From NCBI RefSeq assembly GCF_044762855.1, contig NZ_JBIWFB010000001.1, positions 744,001-808,000 on the forward strand: a stretch of 64,000 nucleotides of DNA. The letters are read 5' to 3'. Below the pieces are notes generated by a model. It ran no database searches, was not told the origin of the DNA, and saw only the letters and a program-made list of their open reading frames with translations. Within the stretch, counting starts at the first letter, position 1; every line of letters starts with the position of its first letter. This document shows positions 35,270-43,836 of this stretch, piece by piece. The position numbers and the translations under genes are program-made. This stretch comes from Psychrobacillus sp044762855 (GTDB taxonomy: Bacteria > Bacillota > Bacilli > Bacillales_A > Planococcaceae).

Positions 35270-35298
35270 GCCTTCCCGCTACATAGGGAAGGCTTTTT
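35270..35298 (+). terminator. Intrinsic terminator after the four-helix protein
   Basis: GCCTTCCC (35270-35277) pairs perfectly with GGGAAGGC (35286-35293), followed by five T. Confidence 0.85.
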
Positions 35299-35316
35299 CT
35301 ATGCTAAATTATTTAC

Positions 35317-35379
35317 TTAGTTGCTCTCAGGGCATAATTGGTTGCTTTCATACCTCCATTGGTCTCCCTTAGCGTAATT
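35317..35379 (+). repeat. 21-bp phased array, TTAGTTGCTTTC family, three units
   Basis: Units start at 35317 (TTAGTTGCTCTC), 35338 (TTGGTTGCTTTC) and 35359 (TTGGTCTCCCTTAGC), exactly 21 bases apart. The last unit resembles the penultimate unit of the 52.4-kb array (TTGGTTGCTCTAAGC). The remaining gap before the hairpin at 35480 is AT-rich without other features. Confidence 0.7.
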
Positions 35380-35479
35380 TTGTTATTTAATAGAAAATAA
35401 TTCCACCCAACCCCTCTATTCTATCCTTCAAACAGTACTACAAAATCCTATAAAAATATAGACAGATTCTACCTTTGAG

Positions 35480-35516
35480 AACCCTTCTCATACGCTATTG
35501 TGAGGAGGTTTTTTAT
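35480..35516 (+). terminator. Terminator-like hairpin upstream of ilvD
   Basis: AACCCTTCTCA (35480-35490) pairs imperfectly with TGAGGAGGTT (35501-35510), followed by TTTTATTTT. The 3' arm also contains AGGAGG, so it could be a ribosome site for a tiny reading frame that begins at 35518. Confidence 0.5.
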
Positions 35517-35517
35517 T

Positions 35518-35637
35518 TTGAACAAAAAATTCACAATTATTTTTCTAGCGTGTAAAATGCGATATATCGCTAATGAAAACGATTACATTAAATATGAATA
35601 TTCCAAACTAACAGATTATTTTAAAAAAGGGTGTTGA
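35518..35637 (+). CDS. Possible 39-codon small ORF
   Basis: TTG 35518 with AGGAGG nine bases upstream opens a 39-codon frame beginning MNKKFTIIFLACKMRYIA and ending in a TGA inside the -35 box of the ilvD promoter. The start resembles a short signal or membrane peptide. It is not enriched in Leu, Ile or Val, so it is not a classical attenuation leader peptide. It could be chance. Confidence 0.2.
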   Translation: MNKKFTIIFLACKMRYIANENDYIKYEYSKLTDYFKKGC

Positions 35638-35662
35638 CGCGGCATTTTAAAGGAGATATGAT
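35634..35662 (+). promoter_or_regulatory. Sigma-A promoter of ilvD
   Basis: TTGACG at 35634-35639, a 17-base spacer and TATGAT at 35657-35662. Transcription should start near 35669, giving a 105-base leader. Confidence 0.75.
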
Positions 35663-35679
35663 AGCTACAATATATTAAA

Positions 35680-35694
35680 TATTGTGAGAAAATT
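35680..35694 (+). promoter_or_regulatory. CodY box in the ilvD leader
   Basis: TATTGTGAGAAAATT matches 12 of 15 positions of the CodY consensus AATTTTCWGAAAATT and lies 11-25 bases downstream of the expected start, where CodY binding would block transcription when branched-chain amino acids and GTP are high. Confidence 0.55.
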
Positions 35695-35773
35695 CACATA
35701 GAGAAAAGACTTTTAAAAGTCTAAGCTGCAAAGCTAAACGCTGTTGAGGCGAAAAGTATAGGGGCGATTAGAA

Positions 35774-37441
35774 TTGAGAAGTGACATGATAAAAAAAGGT
35801 GTCGATCGAGCACCGCATCGAAGCCTACTCTATGCAACTGGAGTAAAAACAAAAGATTTAGAGAAACCATTTATTGGTGTGTGTAACTCCTATATTGATA
35901 TTATTCCTGGCCATATGCATTTGAACAAATTTGCAGAGGTCGTAAAAGAAGCAATACGTGAAGCTGGTGGAATTCCATTTGAATTTAACACGATTGGTGT
36001 TGATGATGGAATTGCAATGGGACATATCGGGATGAGATATTCTCTTCCGAGTCGTGAACTAATTGCAGATTCAGCGGAAACAGTTATTAACGCGCACTGG
36101 TTTGATGGTGTGTTTTACATCCCGAACTGTGACAAAATCACACCGGGAATGTTAATGGCAGCAGTAAGAACGAATGTCCCATCTGTATTTGTTTCAGGTG
36201 GTCCGATGGAAGCTGGAACTTCGGCTGACGGCAAACAACTTTCACTTACATCTGTATTTGAAGGTGTTGGTTCTTATAAGTCAGGATCAATGACTGCAGA
36301 ACAGTTACTAGACATTGAACAAAATGCATGTCCAACATGTGGTTCTTGTTCAGGGATGTTCACCGCGAACTCGATGAACTCATTGATGGAAATGTTAGGA
36401 ATGACACCTCCAGGTAATGGAACAATTATTGCTACATCTGAAGAACGTCATCGCCTAATAAAAGAAGCAGCACAACATCTTGTAAGAATGGTGAAAGAAG
36501 ATATTAAACCGCGTGATCTTATCACAAAAGAAACAATTGACGATGCATTCGCACTAGATATGGCGATGGGTGGTTCTACAAACACAGTACTACATACATT
36601 AGCAATCGCACACGAAGCAGAAATTGAATACGACGTGAAAGAGATTAACGAAGTAGCGAAGCGTGTTCCTTATTTATCGAAAATTATGCCAGCTTCTGAT
36701 TACTCTATGCATGATGTTCATCTTGCTGGAGGAGTTAGTGCCATTATAAAAGAACTTTGCGAAATTCCTGGAGCTGTTCATCCGGATCGTATGACGATTA
36801 CTGGGAAAAGCCTTTATGAAAATGTAAAAGATGCAGATATTAAAAATGATCAAGTCATACGCCGAAAAGAAAATCCATATAGTCCTGTAGGTGGCTTATC
36901 CGTATTATTTGGGAATATTGCTCCTGAAGGTGGAGTGATTAAAGTCGGCGCAGTGGATCCTTCTATCAAAGAGTTTACTGGAAGAGCAATTGTGTTTGAT
37001 TCACAAGAAGCATCACAAGAAGCAATTGATAACGGTACGGTTAAAGAAGGTCATGTAGTTGTTATTCGCTACGAAGGCCCAAGAGGCGGACCGGGGATGC
37101 CGGAAATGCTCGCTCCAACTTCAGCGATTCAAGGTCGCGGGTTAGGGACGAAGGTAGCACTTATTACAGACGGTAGATTTTCAGGTGCATCAAGAGGAAT
37201 CTCCATTGGACATATTTCTCCAGAAGCAGCTGATGGTGGACCGATCGCTTTAGTCGAAGATGACGATATTATCGTGATTGATTTGACTAATAGAACAATA
37301 GAATTACAAGTTAGTGATGAAGAATTAGCAAACAGAAGAGCTAATCTTCAACCATTTGAACCAAAGATTAAAAAAGGTTATTTAGCAAGATATTCGAAAC
37401 TCGTTACATCTGCAAGTACAGGTGGAGTTATGAAAATCTAA
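35774..37441 (+). CDS. ilvD: Dihydroxy-acid dehydratase
   Basis: IlvD makes the 2-keto acids of valine and isoleucine from the dihydroxy acids, using an Fe-S cluster. The 555-residue protein has the cluster motifs PNCDKITPGMLMA and CPTCGSCSGMFTANSMNSL, and the C-terminal EGPRGGPGMPEML and DGRFSGASRGISIGH. TTG 35774 (family start LRSDMIKKG) has TAGGGGCG upstream. ilvD is separated from ilvB by a T-box, so it has its own control. Confidence 0.96.
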   Translation: MRSDMIKKGVDRAPHRSLLYATGVKTKDLEKPFIGVCNSYIDIIPGHMHLNKFAEVVKEAIREAGGIPFEFNTIGVDDGIAMGHIGMRYSLPSRELIADSAETVINAHWFDGVFYIPNCDKITPGMLMAAVRTNVPSVFVSGGPMEAGTSADGKQLSLTSVFEGVGSYKSGSMTAEQLLDIEQNACPTCGSCSGMFTANSMNSLMEMLGMTPPGNGTIIATSEERHRLIKEAAQHLVRMVKEDIKPRDLITKETIDDAFALDMAMGGSTNTVLHTLAIAHEAEIEYDVKEINEVAKRVPYLSKIMPASDYSMHDVHLAGGVSAIIKELCEIPGAVHPDRMTITGKSLYENVKDADIKNDQVIRRKENPYSPVGGLSVLFGNIAPEGGVIKVGAVDPSIKEFTGRAIVFDSQEASQEAIDNGTVKEGHVVVIRYEGPRGGPGMPEMLAPTSAIQGRGLGTKVALITDGRFSGASRGISIGHISPEAADGGPIALVEDDDIIVIDLTNRTIELQVSDEELANRRANLQPFEPKIKKGYLARYSKLVTSASTGGVMKI

Positions 37442-37449
37442 TACTATAA

Positions 37450-37756
37450 ATCATTGATGAGGCAAAAGTTAAAGGAATCTTGTATTTACAGAGAGCTGGT
37501 AGCGCTGGGAACCGGCAATACAACCTTTAGCGACATCCCCTCGGAGTGAAGTGTTGAATGGGAAACCTATTAGATACTTCCGGGTGTAGTATACTGACTA
37601 CTCTCGTTAAAAATGGACGGTTGGCTGTTTTGGTCGGTTGTCTGCGAGGTAGCGGTTGCGCTATGAACTAGGGTGGTACCATGAAAAGAATTTCATCCCT
37701 ATACAAAAGAACGATAGTTTTTTTGTGTGGGGTGAAATTCTTTTCTTTTTATATAA
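37450..37756 (+). ncRNA. T-box riboswitch leader of the ilvB-leuD operon
   Basis: The T-box sequence AGGGTGGTACC lies at 37670-37680. Stem I is visible: TTAAAGG and TTGTATT near 37470-37486 pair with AATACAA and CCTTTAG near 37517-37530, with the AGAGAG/GGGAACCGG region between. The terminator is GAAAAGAATTTCATCCC (37683) with GGGGTGAAATTCTTTTC (37729), then T-rich sequence. The best specifier candidate is ATC at 37535-37537 (isoleucine), which needs a fold to confirm. Uncharged tRNA would stabilise the antiterminator and allow ilvB expression. Confidence 0.9.
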
Positions 37757-37797
37757 GAGTTTTAACTGGACGATTTGATCAAAAGGAGGAAATTATG

Positions 37798-39549
37798 ATG
37801 AAGATGACTGTTGAAGAAACAGAACAAATGTATGAAGAGCCCGAAACCTCGGCAGCTCCGAAACAATTGGATGGTGCAGATGTTTTAATTGAAACATTAA
37901 AAAAGCACCAAGTTGAAGTAGTTTTTGGTTATCCAGGTGGGGCAGTTTTACCGATTTATGATGCGCTTCATAAAAACCCAATTAGACATATTTTAGCTCG
38001 TCATGAGCAAGGAGCAATTCACGCGGCGGAAGGATATGCTCGTGTTTCTGGAAAAGTAGGAGTAGTTATTGCTACCTCAGGCCCAGGTGCAACAAATGTC
38101 GTAACGGGAATTGCAGATGCAATGATGGATTCAATTCCACTCGTTGTTTTCACAGGGCAAGTTGCAACGACAGTAATCGGAACAGATGCTTTTCAGGAAG
38201 CGGACATCATCGGTATTACACAACCAATTACAAAACATAATTACCAAGTAAAAGATGTAGCTGACTTACCAAGAATTATTCATGAAGCTTTTCATATTGC
38301 TTCCACAGGTCGTCCAGGACCAGTCGTCGTAGATATTCCTAAAAATATGGCAACAAGTATATTTAACCCGAATGATATGGCATCAGTTGAAGTAAATCTA
38401 CCAGGCTATCAACCGACGACAACACCGAACTATTTACAAATTCAAAAAGCAGCACAAGCTATTTCGACAGCGAAACAGCCGCTTATCTTAGCTGGAGCAG
38501 GTGTATTATTTGCAAAAGCTTCTGATCAGTTAGTCGAGCTGGCTGAAAAATACCAAATTCCTGTAACGAACACTTTACTCGGTTTAGGAACCATTGAAGG
38601 AAATCATCCGCTGTTTATCGGAATGGCAGGAATGCACGGAACCTATACAGCAAATATGGCGATTCAAACTTGTGACTTACTCATCAACGTCGGAGCAAGA
38701 TTTGATGACCGTTTAACTGGTAACTTAGCCCACTTTGCACCTAATGCAAAAGTGATTCATATCGATATAGATCCCGCGGAAATCGGAAAAAATGTACCAA
38801 CGGAAATTCCGATTGTAGCGGACGCAAAAGAGGCTTTAACGGCTTTACTAGAACAAAACGCTCCAAATGGCAATACGGCAGCATGGTTAGAAAGCTTACA
38901 AATCAATCAAGAGGAATACCCACTGTTCTATCATGCAAGTGAAGAAAGAGGTCTTCTTCCACAGCAAGTAGTAGAACTTGTTCACGAATACACAAATGGA
39001 GATGCAATTGTTACTACGGATGTAGGGCAACACCAAATGTGGGCAGCACAGTACTATAAATTCAACCAACCCCACAACTGGGTAACATCCGGTGGACTTG
39101 GAACAATGGGCTTCGGCTTCCCGGCAGCAATTGGCGCCCAGCTTGCAAAGCCAGAAGCAAAAGTAGTTTCGATCGTTGGAGATGCTGGATTCCAAATGAC
39201 CTTGCAGGAATTATCCCTTTTGCAAGAAATGCGTATTCCAGTAAAAATAGTAATCTTGAACAACCAAGCACTTGGAATGGTTCGTCAGTGGCAAGAGACA
39301 TTCCATGGGGAGCGTTATTCCCAGTCTTTAATTCCTGTGCAACCAGATTTTGTGAAACTGGCAGCGGCTTACGATTTGAAAGGATACAAAATCGAAACGT
39401 ATGAAGATGCAAAGGTGCAATTAAAAGAAGCATTGGAATCAGACGAACCGGTATTGATCGATTGCCGAGTTGTGCAAAAAGAAAAAGTATACCCAATGGT
39501 GGTACCAGGTACCGGACTACATGAAATGATTGGAGTGAAGCCAGAATGA
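37798..39549 (+). CDS. ilvB: Acetolactate synthase, large subunit
   Basis: IlvB condenses pyruvate with pyruvate or 2-ketobutyrate using thiamine diphosphate and FAD. The 583-residue protein has FGYPGGAVLPIYDAL, the catalytic glutamate in HEQGAIHAAEGYARVSG, and the ThDP motif GDAGFQMTLQELSLLQEM-IPVKIVILNN. ATG 37798 (or 37795) is used, with AAAGGAGG upstream; the in-frame ATG at 37681 is part of the T-box terminator and is not a start. The stop overlaps ilvN in ATGA. Confidence 0.96.
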   Translation: MKMTVEETEQMYEEPETSAAPKQLDGADVLIETLKKHQVEVVFGYPGGAVLPIYDALHKNPIRHILARHEQGAIHAAEGYARVSGKVGVVIATSGPGATNVVTGIADAMMDSIPLVVFTGQVATTVIGTDAFQEADIIGITQPITKHNYQVKDVADLPRIIHEAFHIASTGRPGPVVVDIPKNMATSIFNPNDMASVEVNLPGYQPTTTPNYLQIQKAAQAISTAKQPLILAGAGVLFAKASDQLVELAEKYQIPVTNTLLGLGTIEGNHPLFIGMAGMHGTYTANMAIQTCDLLINVGARFDDRLTGNLAHFAPNAKVIHIDIDPAEIGKNVPTEIPIVADAKEALTALLEQNAPNGNTAAWLESLQINQEEYPLFYHASEERGLLPQQVVELVHEYTNGDAIVTTDVGQHQMWAAQYYKFNQPHNWVTSGGLGTMGFGFPAAIGAQLAKPEAKVVSIVGDAGFQMTLQELSLLQEMRIPVKIVILNNQALGMVRQWQETFHGERYSQSLIPVQPDFVKLAAAYDLKGYKIETYEDAKVQLKEALESDEPVLIDCRVVQKEKVYPMVVPGTGLHEMIGVKPE

Positions 39550-40058
39550 AACGCATCATTACTGTAACCGTGATTAACCAAAGCGGCGTTTTAAACCGCG
39601 TAACTGGCCTTCTCATGAAACGTCAGTTCAATATTGAAAGCATCACAGTAGGTCATACAGAACAACAGCAAATTTCTAAAATGACCTTTGTCGTAAATGT
39701 AGAAGATGAACAAAAGCTCGAACAACTATTAAAGCAACTACAAAAACAAGTAGATGTGCTCAAGGTCAACGATATAACGGAAAAATCGATTGTCGTAAGG
39801 GAACTCGCACTTGTGAAAGTAGTGGCACCACCAGCAGTAAGATCCGAGATCAATAGTATTGTAGAACCATTCCGAGCAGCAACAATTGACACAGGCAAAA
39901 ATGTCGTGACTTTCCAAGTAACTGGTAACTCAGAAAAAATTGATGCATTTATCGATTTGCTCAAACCATATGGCATTAAAGACTTAACGAGAACAGGCGT
40001 TACGGCATTTGTAAGGGAAACTCAAAAAGTCGCTACACCGCAACTATCTATTTTATAA
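39546..40058 (+). CDS. ilvN: Acetolactate synthase, small regulatory subunit
   Basis: A 170-residue regulatory subunit with an N-terminal ACT domain (ITVTVINQSGVLNRVTGLLMKRQFNIESI) and a C-terminal ALS_ss_C domain. It confers valine feedback inhibition on IlvB. Its ATG overlaps the ilvB stop, as is usual for subunits made in fixed ratio. Confidence 0.95.
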   Translation: MKRIITVTVINQSGVLNRVTGLLMKRQFNIESITVGHTEQQQISKMTFVVNVEDEQKLEQLLKQLQKQVDVLKVNDITEKSIVVRELALVKVVAPPAVRSEINSIVEPFRAATIDTGKNVVTFQVTGNSEKIDAFIDLLKPYGIKDLTRTGVTAFVRETQKVATPQLSIL

Positions 40059-40131
40059 GCAACACTAAAATTAGTAACAAAGTTCTATACTCTCATATAA
40101 ATTAAAAAACAATCCTTAGGAGGAAATTAAA

Positions 40132-41166
40132 ATGGCTAAAATGTATTATAACGGAGATATCAACGAAGGACTTTTACAGGACAAAACAATCGCAATCATC
40201 GGGTACGGATCACAAGGTCACGCACACGCACAAAACTTAAAGGATTCTGGATTCAATGTAGTAGTAGGTATTCGTGCAGGTAAATCTTTCGATCAAGCAA
40301 AAGAAGACGGACTAGAAGTATATTCAGTAAAAGAAGCAGCTGAAAAAGCAGACGTTATCATGATTTTATTACCAGATGAAAGACAAAAAGCAGTATATGA
40401 AGCAGAAATCCAACCAGCATTAACTGCAGGCAAATCTTTAGTATTCGCACACGGATTTAACGTACACTTCGATCAAATCGTACCTCCAGCAGATGTGGAT
40501 GTATTCCTTGTAGCACCAAAAGGACCAGGTCACTTAGTACGTAGAACATTTGAAGCAGGAGCAGGAGTACCAGGATTATTCGCTGTATACCAAGATGCGA
40601 CTGGTAACGCAAAAGACCTAGCTTTAGCATACGCAAAAGGAATTGGAGCAGCTCGTGCTGGCGTACTTGAAACAACATTTAAAGAAGAAACAGAAACAGA
40701 TCTATTCGGAGAGCAAGCAGTACTTTGCGGTAGTACAACTGCAATCGTAAAAGCTGGTTTTGAAACTTTAGTAGAAGCAGGATACCAACCTGAACTTGCT
40801 TATTTTGAAACATTACATGAATTAAAGCTGATCGTTGACTTAATGTACGAAGGTGGAATGGCTACAATGCGTTCTTCTATCTCGGATACAGCTGAGTGGG
40901 GAGATTTTGTATCGGGACCACGTATCATCGATGCTTCTGTAAAAGATCGTATGAAAGACGTATTAACAGATATCCAAAGCGGTAAATTTGCAAAAGAATG
41001 GATTGAAGAAAACGAAACAGATCGTCCAAAATATAATGCAATCAAAAAAGCAGAATCTGAACATCAAATCGAAGTAGTTGGTGCAAAACTTCGCGAAATG
41101 ATGCCATTTATCAATGAAGGTAAAAAACAAGTGAAGAAAGAAGTGGTGACGAGTGCGCAAAATTGA
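40132..41166 (+). CDS. ilvC: Ketol-acid reductoisomerase
   Basis: IlvC isomerises and reduces acetolactate and acetohydroxybutyrate with NADPH and Mg. The 344-residue class I enzyme has the NADPH motif IGYGSQGHAHAQNLKDSG near residue 27, the metal-binding DLFGEQAVLCGST and ELKLIVDLMYEGG. TAGGAGGAAA precedes ATG 40132. Its 3' end overlaps leuA by 14 bases. Confidence 0.97.
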   Translation: MAKMYYNGDINEGLLQDKTIAIIGYGSQGHAHAQNLKDSGFNVVVGIRAGKSFDQAKEDGLEVYSVKEAAEKADVIMILLPDERQKAVYEAEIQPALTAGKSLVFAHGFNVHFDQIVPPADVDVFLVAPKGPGHLVRRTFEAGAGVPGLFAVYQDATGNAKDLALAYAKGIGAARAGVLETTFKEETETDLFGEQAVLCGSTTAIVKAGFETLVEAGYQPELAYFETLHELKLIVDLMYEGGMATMRSSISDTAEWGDFVSGPRIIDASVKDRMKDVLTDIQSGKFAKEWIEENETDRPKYNAIKKAESEHQIEVVGAKLREMMPFINEGKKQVKKEVVTSAQN

Positions 41167-42697
41167 TATTTTTGATACGACGCTTCGTGATGGTGAACAA
41201 TCAGCAGGAATTAATCTAAACACGCAAGAGAAGTTAGAAATCGCACGTCAACTTGAAAAGTACGGAGTTTCCATTATTGAAGCAGGTTTTCCTGCTTCAT
41301 CCCCTGGGGACTTTGAAGCGGTTAAACTCATTGCAGATACGGTGAAAAATTCAGTAGTGACGGGGTTAGCTCGTACGATCAAAGGTGATATTGAAGCAGC
41401 TTGGGGGGCTTTAAAAGGTGGAGTGCAACCTCATTTACACACATTTATCGCAACATCCCCAATTCATATGCAAACAAAGTTAAATAAAACACCAGAGCAA
41501 GTGATTGAACTTGCTGTTGAATCAGTGAAACTAGCAAGAAAATATTTTCCACTCGTACAATGGTCCGCAGAAGATGCAACTCGCTCAGATAAAGACTTTC
41601 TTGTTCGCATTATTAATGAAGTGATTAAAGCAGGAGCAACAACTATTAATATTCCAGATACAGTAGGGTATGCAACACCTATTGAATATGGTGCTTTATT
41701 CCGATACTTATCTGAAAATGTGACGGGCATTGAAAAAGTGAAGCTTTCCGCTCACTGTCACGATGATTTAGGATTAGCAACAGCAAATACATTAGCAGCA
41801 ATTGAAAATGGTGCTTTACAAGTAGAAGGTACGATCAACGGTATTGGTGAACGGGCTGGAAATGTAGCGCTAGAAGAAATTGCAGTTGCACTACATATTC
41901 GCAATGACTACTACCAAACAGAATCTGGCATCATTTTAAAAGAAACAAAACGCACAAGTCAGCTAGTAAGTAAGCTAACAGGTGTAGCAATCCAACCAAA
42001 TAAAGCGATAGTAGGGAAAAATGCTTTTGCACATGAATCTGGTATTCACCAAGATGGAATGCTGAAAAACCCAGAAACGTATGAAATTATTACTCCGGAA
42101 TTAATCGGAGATGCATCTACTGAACTTGTACTTGGTAAACACTCTGGTCGCCATGCATTCTCTAGCCGCGCTGTGGAAATGGGCTTCCATTTAAGTGATG
42201 AAAAACTAAATGCCGCATTCGCAGCATTCAAGAAATTAGCAGATTCGAAGAAAGAGATCACAGAGGATGATTTATTTGTTTTATTAACAGATCAACAAGT
42301 AAAAACGTCTGAAGTCGATGTCTATGAACTAGAAAGTGTGCAAGTGCAATATGGAACGTCCAACATTCCGACCGCTACGGTTCAAGCGAAAACACCATCT
42401 GGTCAAGTGGAAGTTGTATCATCTACGGGAGCTGGTTCTGTAGAGGCGATTTTCAATACGCTTGAAAAGCTTGTGAATGGAAAAGTTCATATTATTGATT
42501 ATCGTGTATCTTCTGTATCAAAAGGTCGGGACGCACTTGGAGAGGCTGTCATTAACTTGACTTTCAACGATGTGGTTTCCATTGGTCGCAATGCTTCACA
42601 AGACGTATTAGAAGCATCTGCAAAAGCGTACTTAAATGCCATTAATCGCCAATTAATAAAAGCGTATTATCAAGAAAGAGTGCCAGTAGTCAATTAA
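41153..42697 (+). CDS. leuA: 2-isopropylmalate synthase
   Basis: LeuA condenses acetyl-CoA with 2-ketoisovalerate, the first committed step to leucine. The 514-residue protein starts FDTTLRDGEQSAGINLNTQEK, has the catalytic TIM barrel with HCHDDLGLATAN and the GIGERAGN loop, and a C-terminal LeuA_dimer regulatory domain from about residue 385 that binds leucine. GTG 41153 overlaps ilvC. Confidence 0.96.
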   Translation: MRKIDIFDTTLRDGEQSAGINLNTQEKLEIARQLEKYGVSIIEAGFPASSPGDFEAVKLIADTVKNSVVTGLARTIKGDIEAAWGALKGGVQPHLHTFIATSPIHMQTKLNKTPEQVIELAVESVKLARKYFPLVQWSAEDATRSDKDFLVRIINEVIKAGATTINIPDTVGYATPIEYGALFRYLSENVTGIEKVKLSAHCHDDLGLATANTLAAIENGALQVEGTINGIGERAGNVALEEIAVALHIRNDYYQTESGIILKETKRTSQLVSKLTGVAIQPNKAIVGKNAFAHESGIHQDGMLKNPETYEIITPELIGDASTELVLGKHSGRHAFSSRAVEMGFHLSDEKLNAAFAAFKKLADSKKEITEDDLFVLLTDQQVKTSEVDVYELESVQVQYGTSNIPTATVQAKTPSGQVEVVSSTGAGSVEAIFNTLEKLVNGKVHIIDYRVSSVSKGRDALGEAVINLTFNDVVSIGRNASQDVLEASAKAYLNAINRQLIKAYYQERVPVVN

Positions 42698-42715
42698 AAA
42701 ACAGGAGTGAATGAG

Positions 42716-43816
42716 ATGGAAAAGACGATAACGGTATTACCAGGAGATGGAATCGGTCCAGAAGTAACCGGAGCAACTGTAAAAGTGCTTCAAGCCATCG
42801 AAAAACGATTTAATCATACGTTTAACTTTCAATATGCTTTGATCGGTGGAGCGGCAATTGATGCTTGCGAAAATCCACTTCCAGAAGAAACGATTAACTT
42901 ATGTAGCGAAAGTGATGCCATTCTCTTAGGTGCAGTTGGTGGGCCTAAATGGGATCAAAATCCATCTCATTTACGCCCGGAAAAAGGATTACTAGCCATT
43001 CGCAAACATTTTGGACTGTATGCGAACATCCGACCAGTCAAAGCGATTCCTGCATTACTAGGAGCTTCACCTCTTAAAAAAGAAATCGCAGAATCAGTAG
43101 ACTTAGTCATTGTTCGTGAATTAACTGGCGGTTTATACTTTGCCGAACCTCGTAAGAAAACAAAAGATTACGCAATCGATTCTCTCGTTTATACACGGGA
43201 AGAAATTGAGCGCATTGTGGATACTGCATTCCAACTTGCTCGTAGCCGCAGAGGAAAACTTGCTTCTGTCGATAAAGCCAATGTACTCGATTCAAGTAAG
43301 TTATGGCGCGAAATTGTGGAAGAGAAGAAACAAGGATATCCAGATGTAGAAGTGGAACATATGCTTGTGGATTCGACTGCGATGAAGTTGATCACGAAGC
43401 CAGATGCATTTGACGTTATTGTAACGGAAAATATGTTTGGAGATATTTTAAGTGATGAAGCATCCGTTATTACGGGTTCTTTAGGAATGCTAGCATCTGC
43501 AAGTACAAGAGGAGACGGTTTTGGTTTGTACGAACCAGCTCACGGTTCTGCTCCTGACATTGCAGGTCAAGACAAAGCAAACCCAGCAGCGACTATTCTT
43601 TCAGCGGCAATGATGCTGCGTGAAGCATTCCAAATGGAAACAGAAGCAGCGGCGATGGAAGAAGCAGTATTTAATGTACTAAATGATGGCAACTTCACAG
43701 CAGATTTACAAACAGAAGGCAAACGCGTTCTTTCCACAATGGAATGGACAGCAAAAGTATTAGAAGAATTAGATTCAGAATTTGTTTCCGATAGTATTAT
43801 GTTTACGTATGTCTAA
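42716..43816 (+). CDS. leuB: 3-isopropylmalate dehydrogenase
   Basis: LeuB oxidises and decarboxylates 3-isopropylmalate with NAD. The 366-residue protein has LPGDGIGPEVT, the substrate-binding VRELTGGLYFAEPR, and the metal and NAD regions ENMFGDILSDEAS and YEPAHGSAPDIAG. ATG 42716 has AGGAG eight bases upstream; GTG 42707 overlaps that site. Confidence 0.96.
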   Translation: MEKTITVLPGDGIGPEVTGATVKVLQAIEKRFNHTFNFQYALIGGAAIDACENPLPEETINLCSESDAILLGAVGGPKWDQNPSHLRPEKGLLAIRKHFGLYANIRPVKAIPALLGASPLKKEIAESVDLVIVRELTGGLYFAEPRKKTKDYAIDSLVYTREEIERIVDTAFQLARSRRGKLASVDKANVLDSSKLWREIVEEKKQGYPDVEVEHMLVDSTAMKLITKPDAFDVIVTENMFGDILSDEASVITGSLGMLASASTRGDGFGLYEPAHGSAPDIAGQDKANPAATILSAAMMLREAFQMETEAAAMEEAVFNVLNDGNFTADLQTEGKRVLSTMEWTAKVLEELDSEFVSDSIMFTYV

Positions 43817-43836
43817 CCAAAAGGAGAGAAACTAAA

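Noticed and set aside
35660..35773. A T-box or amino-acid leader for ilvD
   Set aside because: The leader is only about 105 bases, lacks the AGGGTGG T-box sequence and any leader peptide rich in branched-chain residues; a CodY box explains it better.
37681..37797. N-terminal extension of ilvB
   Set aside because: These codons are the T-box terminator hairpin. The ribosome site AAAGGAGG and the conserved protein begin at 37795-37798.
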